In this document: piece by piece, positions 1-8,660 of the stretch
Layout: every line of letters starts with the position of its first letter
Position numbering within the stretch: position 1 is the first letter of the stretch
Assembly: GCA_024278375.1 (NCBI GenBank)
Contig: JAJRTH010000075.1
Coordinates: forward strand, 1 to 52,584
DNA from: an archaeon
Lineage (GTDB): Archaea > Thermoplasmatota > Thermoplasmata > WALJ01
Length of the DNA stretch: 52,584 nt
Direction: 5' to 3'
Made by a program: the position numbers and the translations under genes
Notes under the pieces: model-generated
Databases searched by the model: none
Told to the model about the DNA's origin: nothing
What the model saw: the letters and a program-made list of their open reading frames with translations, nothing else

Positions 1-108
1 ATGTATCTTTTACTGACACTTCTTCCTTTACTGATTGCTCTCGTTGTATTTGCCTTTGTTCATTTAAGAAAGGGGCGGCATAACAATTCTCAAGAGGTGA
101 TGAAATAG
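1..108 (+). CDS. C-terminal end of a membrane-anchored protein (partial, cut by window edge)
   Basis: An open frame runs from the first base to a TAG at 106-108. It encodes about 20 hydrophobic residues (rich in Leu, Val, Ile and Phe), then a basic patch (HLRKGR) and a short polar tail. This is what the C-terminal anchor of an archaeal surface protein looks like: a membrane helix with positive charges on the cytoplasmic side. The ATG at base 1 is probably internal and the gene probably starts to the left of the window. The next reading frame begins at base 109 in the same frame, directly after this TAG. The frame could therefore also be one longer gene interrupted by a stop; I cannot decide from this fragment. 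Confidence 0.4.
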   Translation: MYLLLTLLPLLIALVVFAFVHLRKGRHNNSQEVMK

Positions 109-390
109 ATGCAGAACAATTCGGACGGGGACGAGGCTCCTGACTGGTTTGAGATATCTTACATGGGATACAACACAGATACGGATGGCGATGGAATAAC
201 AAACCCGTGGGACTGGGACTCCGACGGAGACCTGATACCGGATGGAAAGGAGATAGAGATCAATCCAGCAACAGAAGATGTTACATTTATTACGAACCCA
301 CTGGTTTACAACGATTTCGATGAGGATAAAACGGAGATACGGCAGGATATCGAAAGGGATGCCCTTTCTGTGAGCAGAGATAATAAATGA
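109..390 (+). CDS. Small acidic protein with calcium-binding DxDxDG repeats
   Basis: The 93-residue product contains three or four acidic loops of the thrombospondin type-3 / dockerin-like kind (NSDGDEAPD, NTDTDGDGITN, DSDGDLIPD). Such loops coordinate Ca2+ through regularly spaced Asp side chains and normally sit on extracellular proteins. It has no signal peptide or membrane segment of its own, which is odd for this repeat type. A GAGGTG sequence at 95-100 could act as ribosome-binding site for the ATG at 109. It follows the upstream membrane-anchor frame without a gap and in the same frame. It may be the remaining part of a larger secreted protein, or a continuation of the preceding frame across the TAG. 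No enzymatic domain is seen. Confidence 0.5.
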   Translation: MQNNSDGDEAPDWFEISYMGYNTDTDGDGITNPWDWDSDGDLIPDGKEIEINPATEDVTFITNPLVYNDFDEDKTEIRQDIERDALSVSRDNK

Positions 391-418
391 ACGGTGATTG
401 CCCCCGTTCTTTTCTTTC
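390..418 (+). terminator. Hairpin plus T-rich tail after the calcium-binding ORF
   Basis: AACGG at 390-394 can pair with CCGTT at 404-408, and a T-rich run (CTTTTCTTTC) follows directly. It sits right after the stop codon and between convergent genes, where a terminator is expected. The stem is only 5 bp, so support is moderate. Confidence 0.4.
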
Positions 419-485
419 GGAGGTTTCTGACATCTTCAGACTATGCGGGCCGAAATCTGTCAGGAATGCGAACTAACCATAGAGT

Positions 486-1715
486 CTAAAGCTCGAACTC
501 TTCACCCTCTTCCGGCAGATATATGTCAAATTCAGAGGAAAGATCGGCCGCAAGAGCCTCTCTATTGTCGCCGTGCATGAGAACTATTGTTTCAGGCTCA
601 CATGCTCTGGCGAATTCCACCAGCTCCGAATGGCTGGCATGCGCAGAGAAATCGTACTGCCTCACCTCTGCCTCTATCCTTTCGACCACGCCGTAGAAAT
701 CCAGCTCTCCTGTTTCGACGAGCCTCCTTCCATTTGTACCTTCCACCTGATAGCCGGTTATGAGGATGGCGCTGTCCGCCTTTTTTCTGATTCTTTCCGC
801 ATACATGAGAACCGGACCTCCGTCCATCATCCCGCTGGTTGTGATTATCACATCGGCGTTTTTGGAGGCCAGTTCCCGGTCTCTCTTTCCCCGAACCATG
901 TTCACTCCTTTTATCGCCTTTTTGAGTTTGCTTGCGGACCTTATGTAGCTGGGATAGTCCAGATATATGTAGGAAATCCCCTTCCCCATTCCATCAACCC
1001 ACACCTCATAACCTCTCCCGGCTAGAAGTAGGATCATCTCCTGCGTTCTCCCAACACCGAATGACGGCACTATAACCTGTCCTCCTCTGGACACAATCTC
1101 TTCCACATCATTGAGGAATTCCGTTTCATGCTCCCTTCTGTCGGGATGTTCTCTTCCGGCATATGTGGATTCCATTATCAGCACGTCGGTTTTAACAGGA
1201 TGGGCTGCCCATACCAGCCTTGTGTTTATGGTGTTGATGTCTCCAGTAAAAAGGTAGCTTTTCCTGCCTATGACCTCATACATAGTAGCTCCGGGTATGT
1301 GGCCCGCCGAATGTGCCGTTATCTCAAGACCTACCGCATCTATGGAATCTCCGAAATCCGCATATCTGAAAGCTTGTTTGGTCTCCTTCACATCTCTTTT
1401 GTAATAAGGGCTCGGATATCCCTCGTAATCGCTCACTTTCAGGATATCCTCCATCAGAACCTCAGCGACCACAGCAGTGACTTCTGTAGCTATCACATCA
1501 ACATCATATCGCGAAACTATCCACGGAACCATACCCGAGTGGTCCACATGGGCATGGCTAAGGAACATCATATCCACCTCTGGGGATGGCACGGGAAATT
1601 CCGGGGGTGAAGTGGGCGTCATGCCATAGTCGAAGAGAAGCCTCAAACCGTTTTCCTCGGCAAGCAGCCCTAGACTACCGACTTTACTGGCTCCTCCTAG
1701 GAACTTGAACTTCAT
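486..1715 (-). CDS. Beta-CASP metallo-beta-lactamase ribonuclease, aCPSF2-like
   Basis: This 409-residue protein has the full metallo-beta-lactamase plus beta-CASP layout of the archaeal CPSF73-like RNases. The zinc motif HAHVDHSG lies near residue 54. A later His (HSAGHIPG, about 135-142) and Asp (FTGDINT, about 157) complete the site. The beta-CASP part holds STYAGREHP, PSFGVGRTQE and TTSGMMDGG, and the C-terminal FSAHASH and LMHGD motifs are present. The N-terminal KH domains of aCPSF1 are absent, so it is the shorter aCPSF2 type, which in other archaea acts as an RNA endo- or 5'-3' exonuclease in RNA processing. It stands alone, convergent with the gene to its left. The family assignment is firm; the exact activity is inferred. 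Confidence 0.85.
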   Translation of the reverse strand: MKFKFLGGASKVGSLGLLAEENGLRLLFDYGMTPTSPPEFPVPSPEVDMMFLSHAHVDHSGMVPWIVSRYDVDVIATEVTAVVAEVLMEDILKVSDYEGYPSPYYKRDVKETKQAFRYADFGDSIDAVGLEITAHSAGHIPGATMYEVIGRKSYLFTGDINTINTRLVWAAHPVKTDVLIMESTYAGREHPDRREHETEFLNDVEEIVSRGGQVIVPSFGVGRTQEMILLLAGRGYEVWVDGMGKGISYIYLDYPSYIRSASKLKKAIKGVNMVRGKRDRELASKNADVIITTSGMMDGGPVLMYAERIRKKADSAILITGYQVEGTNGRRLVETGELDFYGVVERIEAEVRQYDFSAHASHSELVEFARACEPETIVLMHGDNREALAADLSSEFDIYLPEEGEEFEL

Positions 1716-1757
1716 AGCGCTCCATTGGCAGCCAATATATAATTCTTGGCATCCCCC

Positions 1758-3689
1758 TTATTTCTCTATCTCGAATCTCTCCGGGGATATCGGCCGCATG
1801 GTCTCATAACTCCGTCCTTCCACCCTTTTCCTAGCCGAAAAAAACATCAGAACGGAAAACAATAGAAGTGCTAAGACATAGACCATGTATGATGCGCCTC
1901 TATCCGAGCCATCTTCTACAGAGCCACTAGCACCATATTCTACCGAGGGTTTCATGACGGTGGTGGAGGAAAATCCGGTCTTGTTGCCCACAGAGGCTCT
2001 GACCTCTATTTTGAGGGAATTTTCGAAATCAGGCACCCTGAGGCTCATCGAATAGATGCCTTCTCCGACCCTTTTCGGAGGAAACATAGGTTTCCCTCCT
2101 ACAGTCATGTCGACGGTGGCGTTGTCCACCGGCTTCCCCGAATCACATATCTCAAGGGTTATGTTTATCGTATCGCCAGGAACAGCCTCTTTTTTGTCTG
2201 TGCTCAGCGAAACATCGATGCCGGGAGCTTTTTCCATGAAAACAAGGCGCCTGGTTTCCCAGGAATAGAACCTTATAGGGTTCTCCTCGAAAGAAAGGTC
2301 GGATTCGGCCTCTATCTCGCACCAGGAATATCTCTTCCCATTGACAGTATGTACGAGGTAAGGCGCCAGAAATCCCGCAGTTCCGTCTCTGTATGTCACT
2401 CCTTTGGCTATCTCCTCACCAAGAAACCTCAATTTAAGCCTAACCCAGTTAATGGGAGCGCCTTCGTAGTCCAGAGCGGTTACCCGGACCCAGCTGGCGA
2501 GATACAGTTTGGAGGTACCGGATATAAGATATTTGTCAGAATACATATGGCCCGCAAAAACCACCATGGAATCTTTCAGATAGAGATTCCTCGTAACATT
2601 GTCGAACTTCACTCCGCTCACTATCGTCCTATTGGACGAATATAGCATTATTCCGTAGTTTTTCACATCTTTTAATTCGCCAAACAGGATGTGATTGCGG
2701 AAGGAATTGCGCAACTTTATTCCAACGGATGTAGACAATAGATTATTTTTCAAGATGTTAAAATCGGATCTTTCAAGAAGTACGCCCATATATGATACAG
2801 TTATGTTATTATCCTCAATAGTATTGTTTGAAGATTTATAGAGATGTATCCCGGCAACACCATTTATTGTTAGGGTGTTGCTCAACAGCCGATTTCTTTG
2901 ACTCTCTTCTCCTGTGATGAATATCCCTTCTTGATTGGTCTTTTTAATAGTATTGTTCGATATGAGAGCATAGCTCTCGTTCTCTATTCTTATCCCTTGG
3001 GCAATGGAGTCACGGGACGGAAGAGATATCTTCTCTATGAAAGCACCTTTTATGACATTCCCCTCCCCTCCTTCCATCCATATTCCTGTCCTGTAATTCT
3101 CGGTTATGTTTGCGCCCACAATAGACAGGTTCTCACATCTCAAGAACCGCATTCCCCAGGAGTTCCTGTGTAGTGTTATGTTCCGCAATGTCGTGTTTTT
3201 CAGTCCCTGGGCCCAGAGAGGGCAGTAGTTCCACCGCAATGTCGTATTACTCATATCCAGTTTCCCGAGCACATAAAGTCCGCTCCTCTCACCATCCTCA
3301 TAACCGGAGTATTCTATATAGGAATGTTCGGAGGACATCAATGCGCCCTTTTCTATTACAATATAATATCTGTTTTCCGGATTTTCCGCCGTTATTTTGG
3401 AGTAGGACATACTGAGATATCCCGTTTCCACAGCGATTCTGAACTGCCCGTCCGCATAACACCTCATTATGAGTGTGGAGTTCAGTAGTTCCAGCCCTCC
3501 GCCTCTGATAAGGAGGTTTCCCTGCAGAACTATGGTTCTGTTAACAACGGTTGTGTTCTCGGTTATTATCCAATCACCGATAATCTCTTCTAATCCCGCA
3601 TCGGAATAATCGATAACCGCGGCAGGCGAAACTCCGGAGATGACGGCACTTAGAAGGATCAGGATTGCGACCCCGAACGAATATCTCAC
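1758..3689 (-). CDS. Secreted parallel beta-helix (NosD/CASH-type) surface protein
   Basis: The 643-residue product begins with a clear signal peptide (MRYSFGVAILILLSAVISG). Many imperfect repeats rich in NNT, N-I and G-I follow (for example SNNTIEDNNIT and GIHLYKS). These are typical rungs of the right-handed parallel beta-helix domain found in NosD-like and carbohydrate-binding or sugar-hydrolase proteins, here about residues 50-380. An Ig-like or cohesin-type segment (about 480-580) comes next. The protein ends with a single membrane helix (YMVYVLALLLFSVLMFF) and a basic cytoplasmic tail. It is thus anchored at the cell surface with its bulk outside, and has many N-glycosylation sequons. 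The ligand is unknown. It is divergent from trkA, with about 110 nt between the two starts. Confidence 0.75.
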   Translation of the reverse strand: MRYSFGVAILILLSAVISGVSPAAVIDYSDAGLEEIIGDWIITENTTVVNRTIVLQGNLLIRGGGLELLNSTLIMRCYADGQFRIAVETGYLSMSYSKITAENPENRYYIVIEKGALMSSEHSYIEYSGYEDGERSGLYVLGKLDMSNTTLRWNYCPLWAQGLKNTTLRNITLHRNSWGMRFLRCENLSIVGANITENYRTGIWMEGGEGNVIKGAFIEKISLPSRDSIAQGIRIENESYALISNNTIKKTNQEGIFITGEESQRNRLLSNTLTINGVAGIHLYKSSNNTIEDNNITVSYMGVLLERSDFNILKNNLLSTSVGIKLRNSFRNHILFGELKDVKNYGIMLYSSNRTIVSGVKFDNVTRNLYLKDSMVVFAGHMYSDKYLISGTSKLYLASWVRVTALDYEGAPINWVRLKLRFLGEEIAKGVTYRDGTAGFLAPYLVHTVNGKRYSWCEIEAESDLSFEENPIRFYSWETRRLVFMEKAPGIDVSLSTDKKEAVPGDTINITLEICDSGKPVDNATVDMTVGGKPMFPPKRVGEGIYSMSLRVPDFENSLKIEVRASVGNKTGFSSTTVMKPSVEYGASGSVEDGSDRGASYMVYVLALLLFSVLMFFSARKRVEGRSYETMRPISPERFEIEK

Positions 3690-3799
3690 ATATGCGCATT
3701 CTCTGCATGGTTAATGTATTTTTTGGTTCGTTGAATTTCGGAAGGCATATCAAAAAATCTATAAGGCACGTTTCGATACCCCACCCATAAGGTGACGCC

Positions 3800-4474
3800 A
3801 TGTATGTTGTAATCGTAGGCGGAGGAAGGGTCGGCAGGGACATAGCCGAACTCCTTCTACCCGAAGGTCATGATGTCGTGATTCTCGATAGGGACGAAGA
3901 GGTATGCAACCAGTTGACCAGGGAATATGACGCCCTGATAATCAAAGGGGACGGTACGGACATCGAATATCTCAAAGAGGCGGGTGTCAACAAGGCGGAT
4001 GCCCTCCTCGCCGTTACTGGAGACGATAAGGTAAATCTAATAGTGTGCCAGCTCGCACAGAAACTTTTCAAGGTTCCGAGGGTCGTGGGGAGGGTAAACG
4101 AGCCAAAGAACGAAAGTGTTTTCGTAACTCTTGGGATAAGGTCCACGGTAAGCACCACAAGGGCCTCTGCCCTGTACATAAAGAATGAAATAACCGAGGA
4201 AAGAACGGTTCTTACGATTGCCGGAGGAAAGGCGGAGATACTGGAACTGGAGGTGAAGAAACACTCGCCAGTTGCCAACACGAAGATAAAAAACGCTGGA
4301 TTCCCTAAAGGCGTCCACGTCCTCTCCATACTAAGGGCGGATAGAGCGATATTTCCCGACGAGGAGACCATAATAAGGCCCGGCGACATTCTGACAATAC
4401 TTTCCAGACTCAGCACGGCGGGTGAGGTCAAGCAGCTCGTGAACGGGAAAAAGAGGTTTAGATTTGGCATCTAG
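3800..4474 (+). CDS. trkA: Trk potassium uptake regulatory subunit TrkA (RCK_N + RCK_C)
   Basis: The 224-residue protein has an N-terminal Rossmann NAD-binding RCK_N domain. Its dinucleotide motif is GGGRVGRDIA at about residues 7-16, with an acidic ribose-binding residue in VVILDRD. A C-terminal RCK_C domain covers about residues 140-215. TrkA forms the cytoplasmic gating ring of the TrkH channel and responds to NAD(H) or ATP. The ATG is preceded by AAGGTGA at a good distance. The following trkH frame overlaps its end by 11 bp, so the two genes are translationally coupled. Full length for the family and no key residue missing. Confidence 0.92.
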   Translation: MYVVIVGGGRVGRDIAELLLPEGHDVVILDRDEEVCNQLTREYDALIIKGDGTDIEYLKEAGVNKADALLAVTGDDKVNLIVCQLAQKLFKVPRVVGRVNEPKNESVFVTLGIRSTVSTTRASALYIKNEITEERTVLTIAGGKAEILELEVKKHSPVANTKIKNAGFPKGVHVLSILRADRAIFPDEETIIRPGDILTILSRLSTAGEVKQLVNGKKRFRFGI

Positions 4475-6008
4475 GTCCTCCACCCAGGTGTTTTATTTCG
4501 GAAAAAAAGGCGCTTCCGAATTAAAGGAGAGCATAAAGCACAGACTTAGGCATTATAGCACGGCCTATTCTCTTCTATATTATATAGGAATGATTCTTTT
4601 CGTCGGAGGAATCCCTCTCTTCATACCCGCGGCAATGGCGATATTGCTCGACGGAGACCCGGTCCTCGCATACTGCTTCTACATGCCCGGGATAGCGTCT
4701 CTGATATTCGGGTTCGGCTTCACCAGGGTATTCAGAAAGGTCGATCTCGATCTCGGAGCGGCCATACTCCTTTCGGCCCTGGTATGGTTGATACTCACGG
4801 CCATAGGTTCCGCACCTTTCTTCATGGCCCACGATCTTGTTGATGTTTCCGTCGGCCTCACGCCTCTGGATGCTTTTTTCGAGTCTATGTCGGGATATAC
4901 GGCCACCGGCCTTACGATGTACACGAATGTTGAGATACTGCCGAAATCAATACTCTTCTGGCGCAGTCTGACGGAGTGGATAGGGGGTGTGGGCGTGATA
5001 GTGCTGTTCCTGACCGTTCTGATAAGAAGGTCCGGAACCGTCGCGCACAAACTTTACTCCGCCGAAGGTCGATCCGATAGGATAGTCCCCAGCGTAATAA
5101 GGACCGCCAGACATATATGGCTCATATATCTGGGTTACACTCTTGCCGGAGCACTCGCTCTATATGCCTTGGGAATGCCTTTCTTCGATTCCCTGAATCA
5201 TTCTATGACAGCACTGGCGACAGGCGGATTTTCCGTAAAAAATCAGAGTATCGGCGCATACAACAACATGGCCTACAACGACGTCATAATAGTCCTCATG
5301 CTTCTCGGAGGCATATCTTTCGTCCTCCACAGCAAGATATTGAGGGGAAAAATAAAGGAATTCCTTTCCAACATCGAGACGACGACCATGTTTTTCCTGG
5401 TGCTTTTCTTCAGCATGGTAATATATCTCAACCTTTTCGGACTTAGTTTCGACCCGGCAGGATTTCAACACAGCACCTTCCAGAGCGTGTCAGCATTAAC
5501 CGGTACGGGTTTCGCAACTCAGGACATATCGCAGTGGAGCGATTTCTCGAAGTTCTCTCTGACGATACTCATGATATTTGGAGGCGGCTACGGTTCGACA
5601 GCATCGGCGCTGAAACTCATCAGGGTGGCCGTCCTTCTCTATGCCATATGGTGGACTGCAAAAAAAGTGCTCTTACCGGAGCACACGGTTATGCGATTCA
5701 GGCTTGGCGGGAAGTTTTACACGTGGGAGGAACTCAGTTCGGTGGCCCTCTACGCCTGGCTTTATCTCGTGGTTCTCGTTCTCGGCGCCATAGTGTTCAT
5801 GTTCGACGGTCACAGCGCCGTTGATTCGCTTTTCGAAGTGGCGTCTGCTGAGGGAAACGTTGGTTTGAGTGTGGGCATAACCTCCCCATTAATGCCCGCA
5901 CACCAGAAAATCGTTCTGATAATAGAGATGTGGGCAGGCAGGCTTGAGATATTCCCAGTGCTAATACTCCTCTTTGCACCGTTCAAGAGAAAGATAAGAG
6001 GCATGTGA
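4464..6008 (+). CDS. trkH: Trk potassium uptake membrane subunit TrkH
   Basis: This 514-residue polytopic membrane protein carries the four degenerate pore loops of the TrkH/KtrB family, for example SMSGYTATGLTMY, TALATGGFSVKN, SALTGTGFATQD and ASAEGNVGLSVG. The Gly in each selectivity filter binds K+. It partners with TrkA, encoded immediately upstream. The predicted start is a TTG at 4464 that lies inside the trkA 3' end with an AGAGG sequence upstream; a GTG at 4488 is a possible alternative. Together the two genes form a complete two-component K+ uptake system used for osmotic and pH balance. Confidence 0.92.
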   Translation: MASRSSTQVFYFGKKGASELKESIKHRLRHYSTAYSLLYYIGMILFVGGIPLFIPAAMAILLDGDPVLAYCFYMPGIASLIFGFGFTRVFRKVDLDLGAAILLSALVWLILTAIGSAPFFMAHDLVDVSVGLTPLDAFFESMSGYTATGLTMYTNVEILPKSILFWRSLTEWIGGVGVIVLFLTVLIRRSGTVAHKLYSAEGRSDRIVPSVIRTARHIWLIYLGYTLAGALALYALGMPFFDSLNHSMTALATGGFSVKNQSIGAYNNMAYNDVIIVLMLLGGISFVLHSKILRGKIKEFLSNIETTTMFFLVLFFSMVIYLNLFGLSFDPAGFQHSTFQSVSALTGTGFATQDISQWSDFSKFSLTILMIFGGGYGSTASALKLIRVAVLLYAIWWTAKKVLLPEHTVMRFRLGGKFYTWEELSSVALYAWLYLVVLVLGAIVFMFDGHSAVDSLFEVASAEGNVGLSVGITSPLMPAHQKIVLIIEMWAGRLEIFPVLILLFAPFKRKIRGM

Positions 6009-6009
6009 G

Positions 6010-6720
6010 CTACTCGCTGATCATTATATAAAGAAAATTCTCGAGATGCCTTGCGAGCGCAGGATTGTCCGTATAGCCGCATGCGCTCAGATCATGAGAT
6101 GCCAGGAGTGCTCTCTCGCCGTCGCTTATTATGTCGGTGGCAATCAGACCTTTCTTATGAAAAACTCTCGTACAAGGAGGTGCTTTCTGGAAAGGCTCCG
6201 TTATCACGGTGATTTCGATATCTCTTGTCAGTGCGGCGGAGAAGTTCTTGCTCAGGTTCTCCCTTATCTCGCTTATTACAGGTGTCGCTATGAGAAATCT
6301 CTTGGTCGTCGTATCCAGCAGTTCGGCTATTTTCTTCAGCACCCTCTCCTTTCCCGAGATTGTGTAAACTATCTGCGGCTCTCCATACTCCGAAACTATA
6401 TCCCTCAAAAGAGCGAGTTTTTCGAAAGTCTCATCTATCTGCTTGACGAATTTCTCCCTGAGTTTTTCAGGAGATATAGGCCTGTAAACCCTTGGCCTAC
6501 CCTCGCTGCTCACCACGAAACCCTTTCTTTCTAGCCCGGAAAGGGCTTTGTAGGATGATGTCCTGGGTATTTTCGCCATCTTCGCTATGAACTCGGCATC
6601 ACCATAACCGTATGCTACAAGAGCCATGTAGGCCCTGCTCTCGTAGGAAGATAGTCCCAGATGCTCGAGCCCGGATTTAAGGGCCTCATATTCCGCCTTA
6701 AGGTCGATTCTTCCGCCCAT
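6010..6720 (-). CDS. TrmB-family transcriptional regulator
   Basis: The protein starts with a TrmB-type winged helix (about residues 10-85; motifs LGLSSYESRAYMAL and IPRTSSYKALSGLERKGFV). A C-terminal sensor region follows, here of the short type without an obvious sugar-binding module (ISGKERVLKKIAELL, FLIATPVI and later). I place the start at the ATG at 6720, just after the TGA of the upstream TPR gene. A TTG at 6729 is also open but would overlap that gene. It is convergent with trkH, so the two meet tail to tail with one base between them, and it is probably co-transcribed with the TPR gene. Effector and target genes cannot be read from the sequence. Confidence 0.8.
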   Translation of the reverse strand: MGGRIDLKAEYEALKSGLEHLGLSSYESRAYMALVAYGYGDAEFIAKMAKIPRTSSYKALSGLERKGFVVSSEGRPRVYRPISPEKLREKFVKQIDETFEKLALLRDIVSEYGEPQIVYTISGKERVLKKIAELLDTTTKRFLIATPVISEIRENLSKNFSAALTRDIEITVITEPFQKAPPCTRVFHKKGLIATDIISDGERALLASHDLSACGYTDNPALARHLENFLYIMISE

Positions 6721-6721
6721 T

Positions 6722-8188
6722 TCAACCAAGCAGATCCTTAATCTCTTCCTTTACCTTATCGAAGTCCGGGTCCTTCATAACCTTGTTTCTATTCTCTGGA
6801 TCTATGTCTATGGCCCTTTTCAGGAAGGTCTTCACAAGCTGCGCATTTCCTTTTATGGCCTCCAGCTTTGCCTTGTAATACCATGCTGTTCCCACATTCG
6901 GGTCCCTTCGCACCACCTGGTTAAAGGCATTGACCGCAATGTCGTTCTTCCCGAGCTTGTAGAAGCATATCCCTTTGCTGAGCCATGCCGTTATGTCGTC
7001 GGGATTTCTCTTGGAAACCTCATTGAACGCCTTAATGGCCTCTTCGTATTTGCCCATAGCGAGGAGCGTGGCTCCTAGATTGTGCCACATGGTCTCGTCG
7101 TCCGGAAACATATCGGCTAGCTTCCGGAAGACCGGAAGAGCCTCCTCGAACCTATCTTTACCGTAGAGAGCTTCCCCCTTCGCAAGAAGTAGTTCAGGGT
7201 CATCCGGCCTGTATTTGAGCATCTTATCGTAATACGAAAGGTTCTCCGGGTCCAGTTCAAGAAGTTTCCGGTATATCTCTATGGCCTCGTCCACATTTCC
7301 GGATTTTTCAAGGAACACGGCCTTTCTGTACAGTATCTCCACATTCTCCGGGTCCTTTTCGAGAAGTCTGTCCAGCAGGGTTATTTTGTCAGGGTCCTTC
7401 TCTATAAGTTGAGAATAAACTTCCGCCGCTTCTTTCAACTTTCCCTCCTTTTCAAGAGCCTCTCCTTTCTTTACAAGAATCTCAAGGTTGCCGGGTTCAA
7501 GTTTCATTATGACCTCGGCCAGTTTTTCGTCGCCCGGATTTAGGGAATAGGCCTTCTTGAATGCTTCCAGAGCTCCTTTTTTGTCCTTAAGCTTCAGGAG
7601 TGCCTTCCCTTTCCTTATCCAGAGCTTGGGCTCATCGGGCTTTATTGAAAGCATCTTGTCTATGTACTTCATCGCATTCTTGGGATCGTTTTCCATCAGG
7701 GTCTCGTATATTTCCAGGGCCTCATCCATCCTTCCGACCACTCTCAGAATATTCGCCTTCTTTATCAGCGCCTTCTTGTTGTTCGGCTGCAATTTCAGTA
7801 CATGGTCAAGACACAGAAGAGCGTATTCGTTCATGGTGTTCATGGAGACGTAGACAGCGGCCTTCAACATCCACGCATCCGCATTATCCTTGTCCAGGGC
7901 AAGCGCCTTTTCAAGGCATTCCAAGGCATGGTCGGTTTCGCCGAGTGCATAGAATCCTTGGGCTATCTCTATGTATATCTGTGAGAATGTTTCGGGATAC
8001 TTCTTGGCGTTCTCCTCTTCGGTCCTTAGAAACCTCATGACCCTTCTGTACTCTGCCGCCGCTTTTTCCTTGTCTCCTTTAATCTGGAGGGCTTTCGCTC
8101 CGTTAATCATTTTCTGGGCTTCTTTTTTTATCTTTTCCGCTTTTCCTGAGCCGAATGCTGCCGTGTGTCTACCTCCTTTGCTTCTCAA
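6722..8188 (-). CDS. Tetratricopeptide-repeat protein
   Basis: After a basic, helical N-terminus the protein is a long array of about a dozen TPR units of 34 residues. They show the usual W/L-G-Y-A-F-A-P pattern (for example YEEAIKAFNEVSKRNPDD and AWLSKGICFYKLGKNDIAVNAF). TPR superhelices bind peptides or proteins, so this is likely a scaffold; no catalytic domain or signal peptide is seen. The open frame begins with TTG at 8188, but that start is doubtful. A TATA-like CTTTATAAC (8205-8213, read on the minus strand) would start transcription near 8183. A perfect GGAGGT at 8171-8176 lies inside the frame and has no ATG, GTG or TTG at proper spacing; only ACG at 8164 fits. The first downstream ATG is at 8110. 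Confidence 0.8.
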   Translation of the reverse strand: MRSKGGRHTAAFGSGKAEKIKKEAQKMINGAKALQIKGDKEKAAAEYRRVMRFLRTEEENAKKYPETFSQIYIEIAQGFYALGETDHALECLEKALALDKDNADAWMLKAAVYVSMNTMNEYALLCLDHVLKLQPNNKKALIKKANILRVVGRMDEALEIYETLMENDPKNAMKYIDKMLSIKPDEPKLWIRKGKALLKLKDKKGALEAFKKAYSLNPGDEKLAEVIMKLEPGNLEILVKKGEALEKEGKLKEAAEVYSQLIEKDPDKITLLDRLLEKDPENVEILYRKAVFLEKSGNVDEAIEIYRKLLELDPENLSYYDKMLKYRPDDPELLLAKGEALYGKDRFEEALPVFRKLADMFPDDETMWHNLGATLLAMGKYEEAIKAFNEVSKRNPDDITAWLSKGICFYKLGKNDIAVNAFNQVVRRDPNVGTAWYYKAKLEAIKGNAQLVKTFLKRAIDIDPENRNKVMKDPDFDKVKEEIKDLLG

Positions 8189-8213
8189 TCAACATAGACA
8201 ACTTTGTTATAAA
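8171..8213 (-). promoter_or_regulatory. TATA box and misplaced ribosome-binding site of the TPR gene
   Basis: Read on the minus strand, CTTTATAAC (8213-8205) is a good archaeal TATA element and GGAGGT (8176-8171) a perfect Shine-Dalgarno sequence. Together they place translation start near 8164, which is an ACG codon in frame with the TPR protein. Confidence 0.45.
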
Positions 8214-8222
8214 GTCTTCGGT

Positions 8223-8660
8223 TCAGTCGAATAAAATCTCTATCCTTTCAACCCGGGATACAGGTATCTTTTCACGACCTTCATTCCTTATCTCAAGGAG
8301 TTCCTGCCTTTTCAGGGCCATTATGTCGAAATACACGTTCTTATAGTCTCTTTTAATCGTCTGGGCAAGTTCCTTTATAGATCCGACACCGTTTTTTGCG
8401 AGAAAATCCAGAATTTCTGCTCTGGAAGCACTTATGACACCGAAAATCGAAGAATCATAAAACACAATCTCTTCCTCCATTTCAGCCCCTTTCCTGGAAG
8501 CTTTCCATATCTCGTAGTCATCAATTATTGTGGGAGAGGAGCATTTCTCTATCGAGACCTTTTGACCCAGTGAGTCCAGGGTGCCGTATTTCTCTTCGAA
8601 TTCTCTTTCTTTCTCCCGCATATACTCCTTATCAGCCCTTTTCTTTATTATCGTCTTCAT
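8223..8660 (-). CDS. Winged-helix DNA-binding protein, HVO_A0114/TumA-like putative antitoxin
   Basis: The 145-residue protein has a charged N-terminal half and a C-terminal winged helix-turn-helix at about residues 75-140 (EILDFLAKN, SIKELAQTIKRDYKNVYFDI, ALKRQELLEI). The stretch RDYKNVYFDI matches the recognition-helix pattern of the HVO_A0114 family, which is often found beside TumE-type toxins. The upstream gene ends at the first base of this gene's ATG (TGATG junction), so the two are translationally coupled. I infer it represses its own operon and neutralises the neighbouring protein; this is based on family and layout, not shown by the sequence. Confidence 0.65.
   Translation of the reverse strand: MKTIIKKRADKEYMREKEREFEEKYGTLDSLGQKVSIEKCSSPTIIDDYEIWKASRKGAEMEEEIVFYDSSIFGVISASRAEILDFLAKNGVGSIKELAQTIKRDYKNVYFDIMALKRQELLEIRNEGREKIPVSRVERIEILFD

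Noticed and set aside
106..108. A fifth G-to-T stop joining 1-108 and 109-390
   Set aside because: The frames match and GAG to TAG would fit, but nothing conserved crosses the junction. The upstream part looks like a normal C-terminal anchor and the second frame has its own ribosome-binding site.
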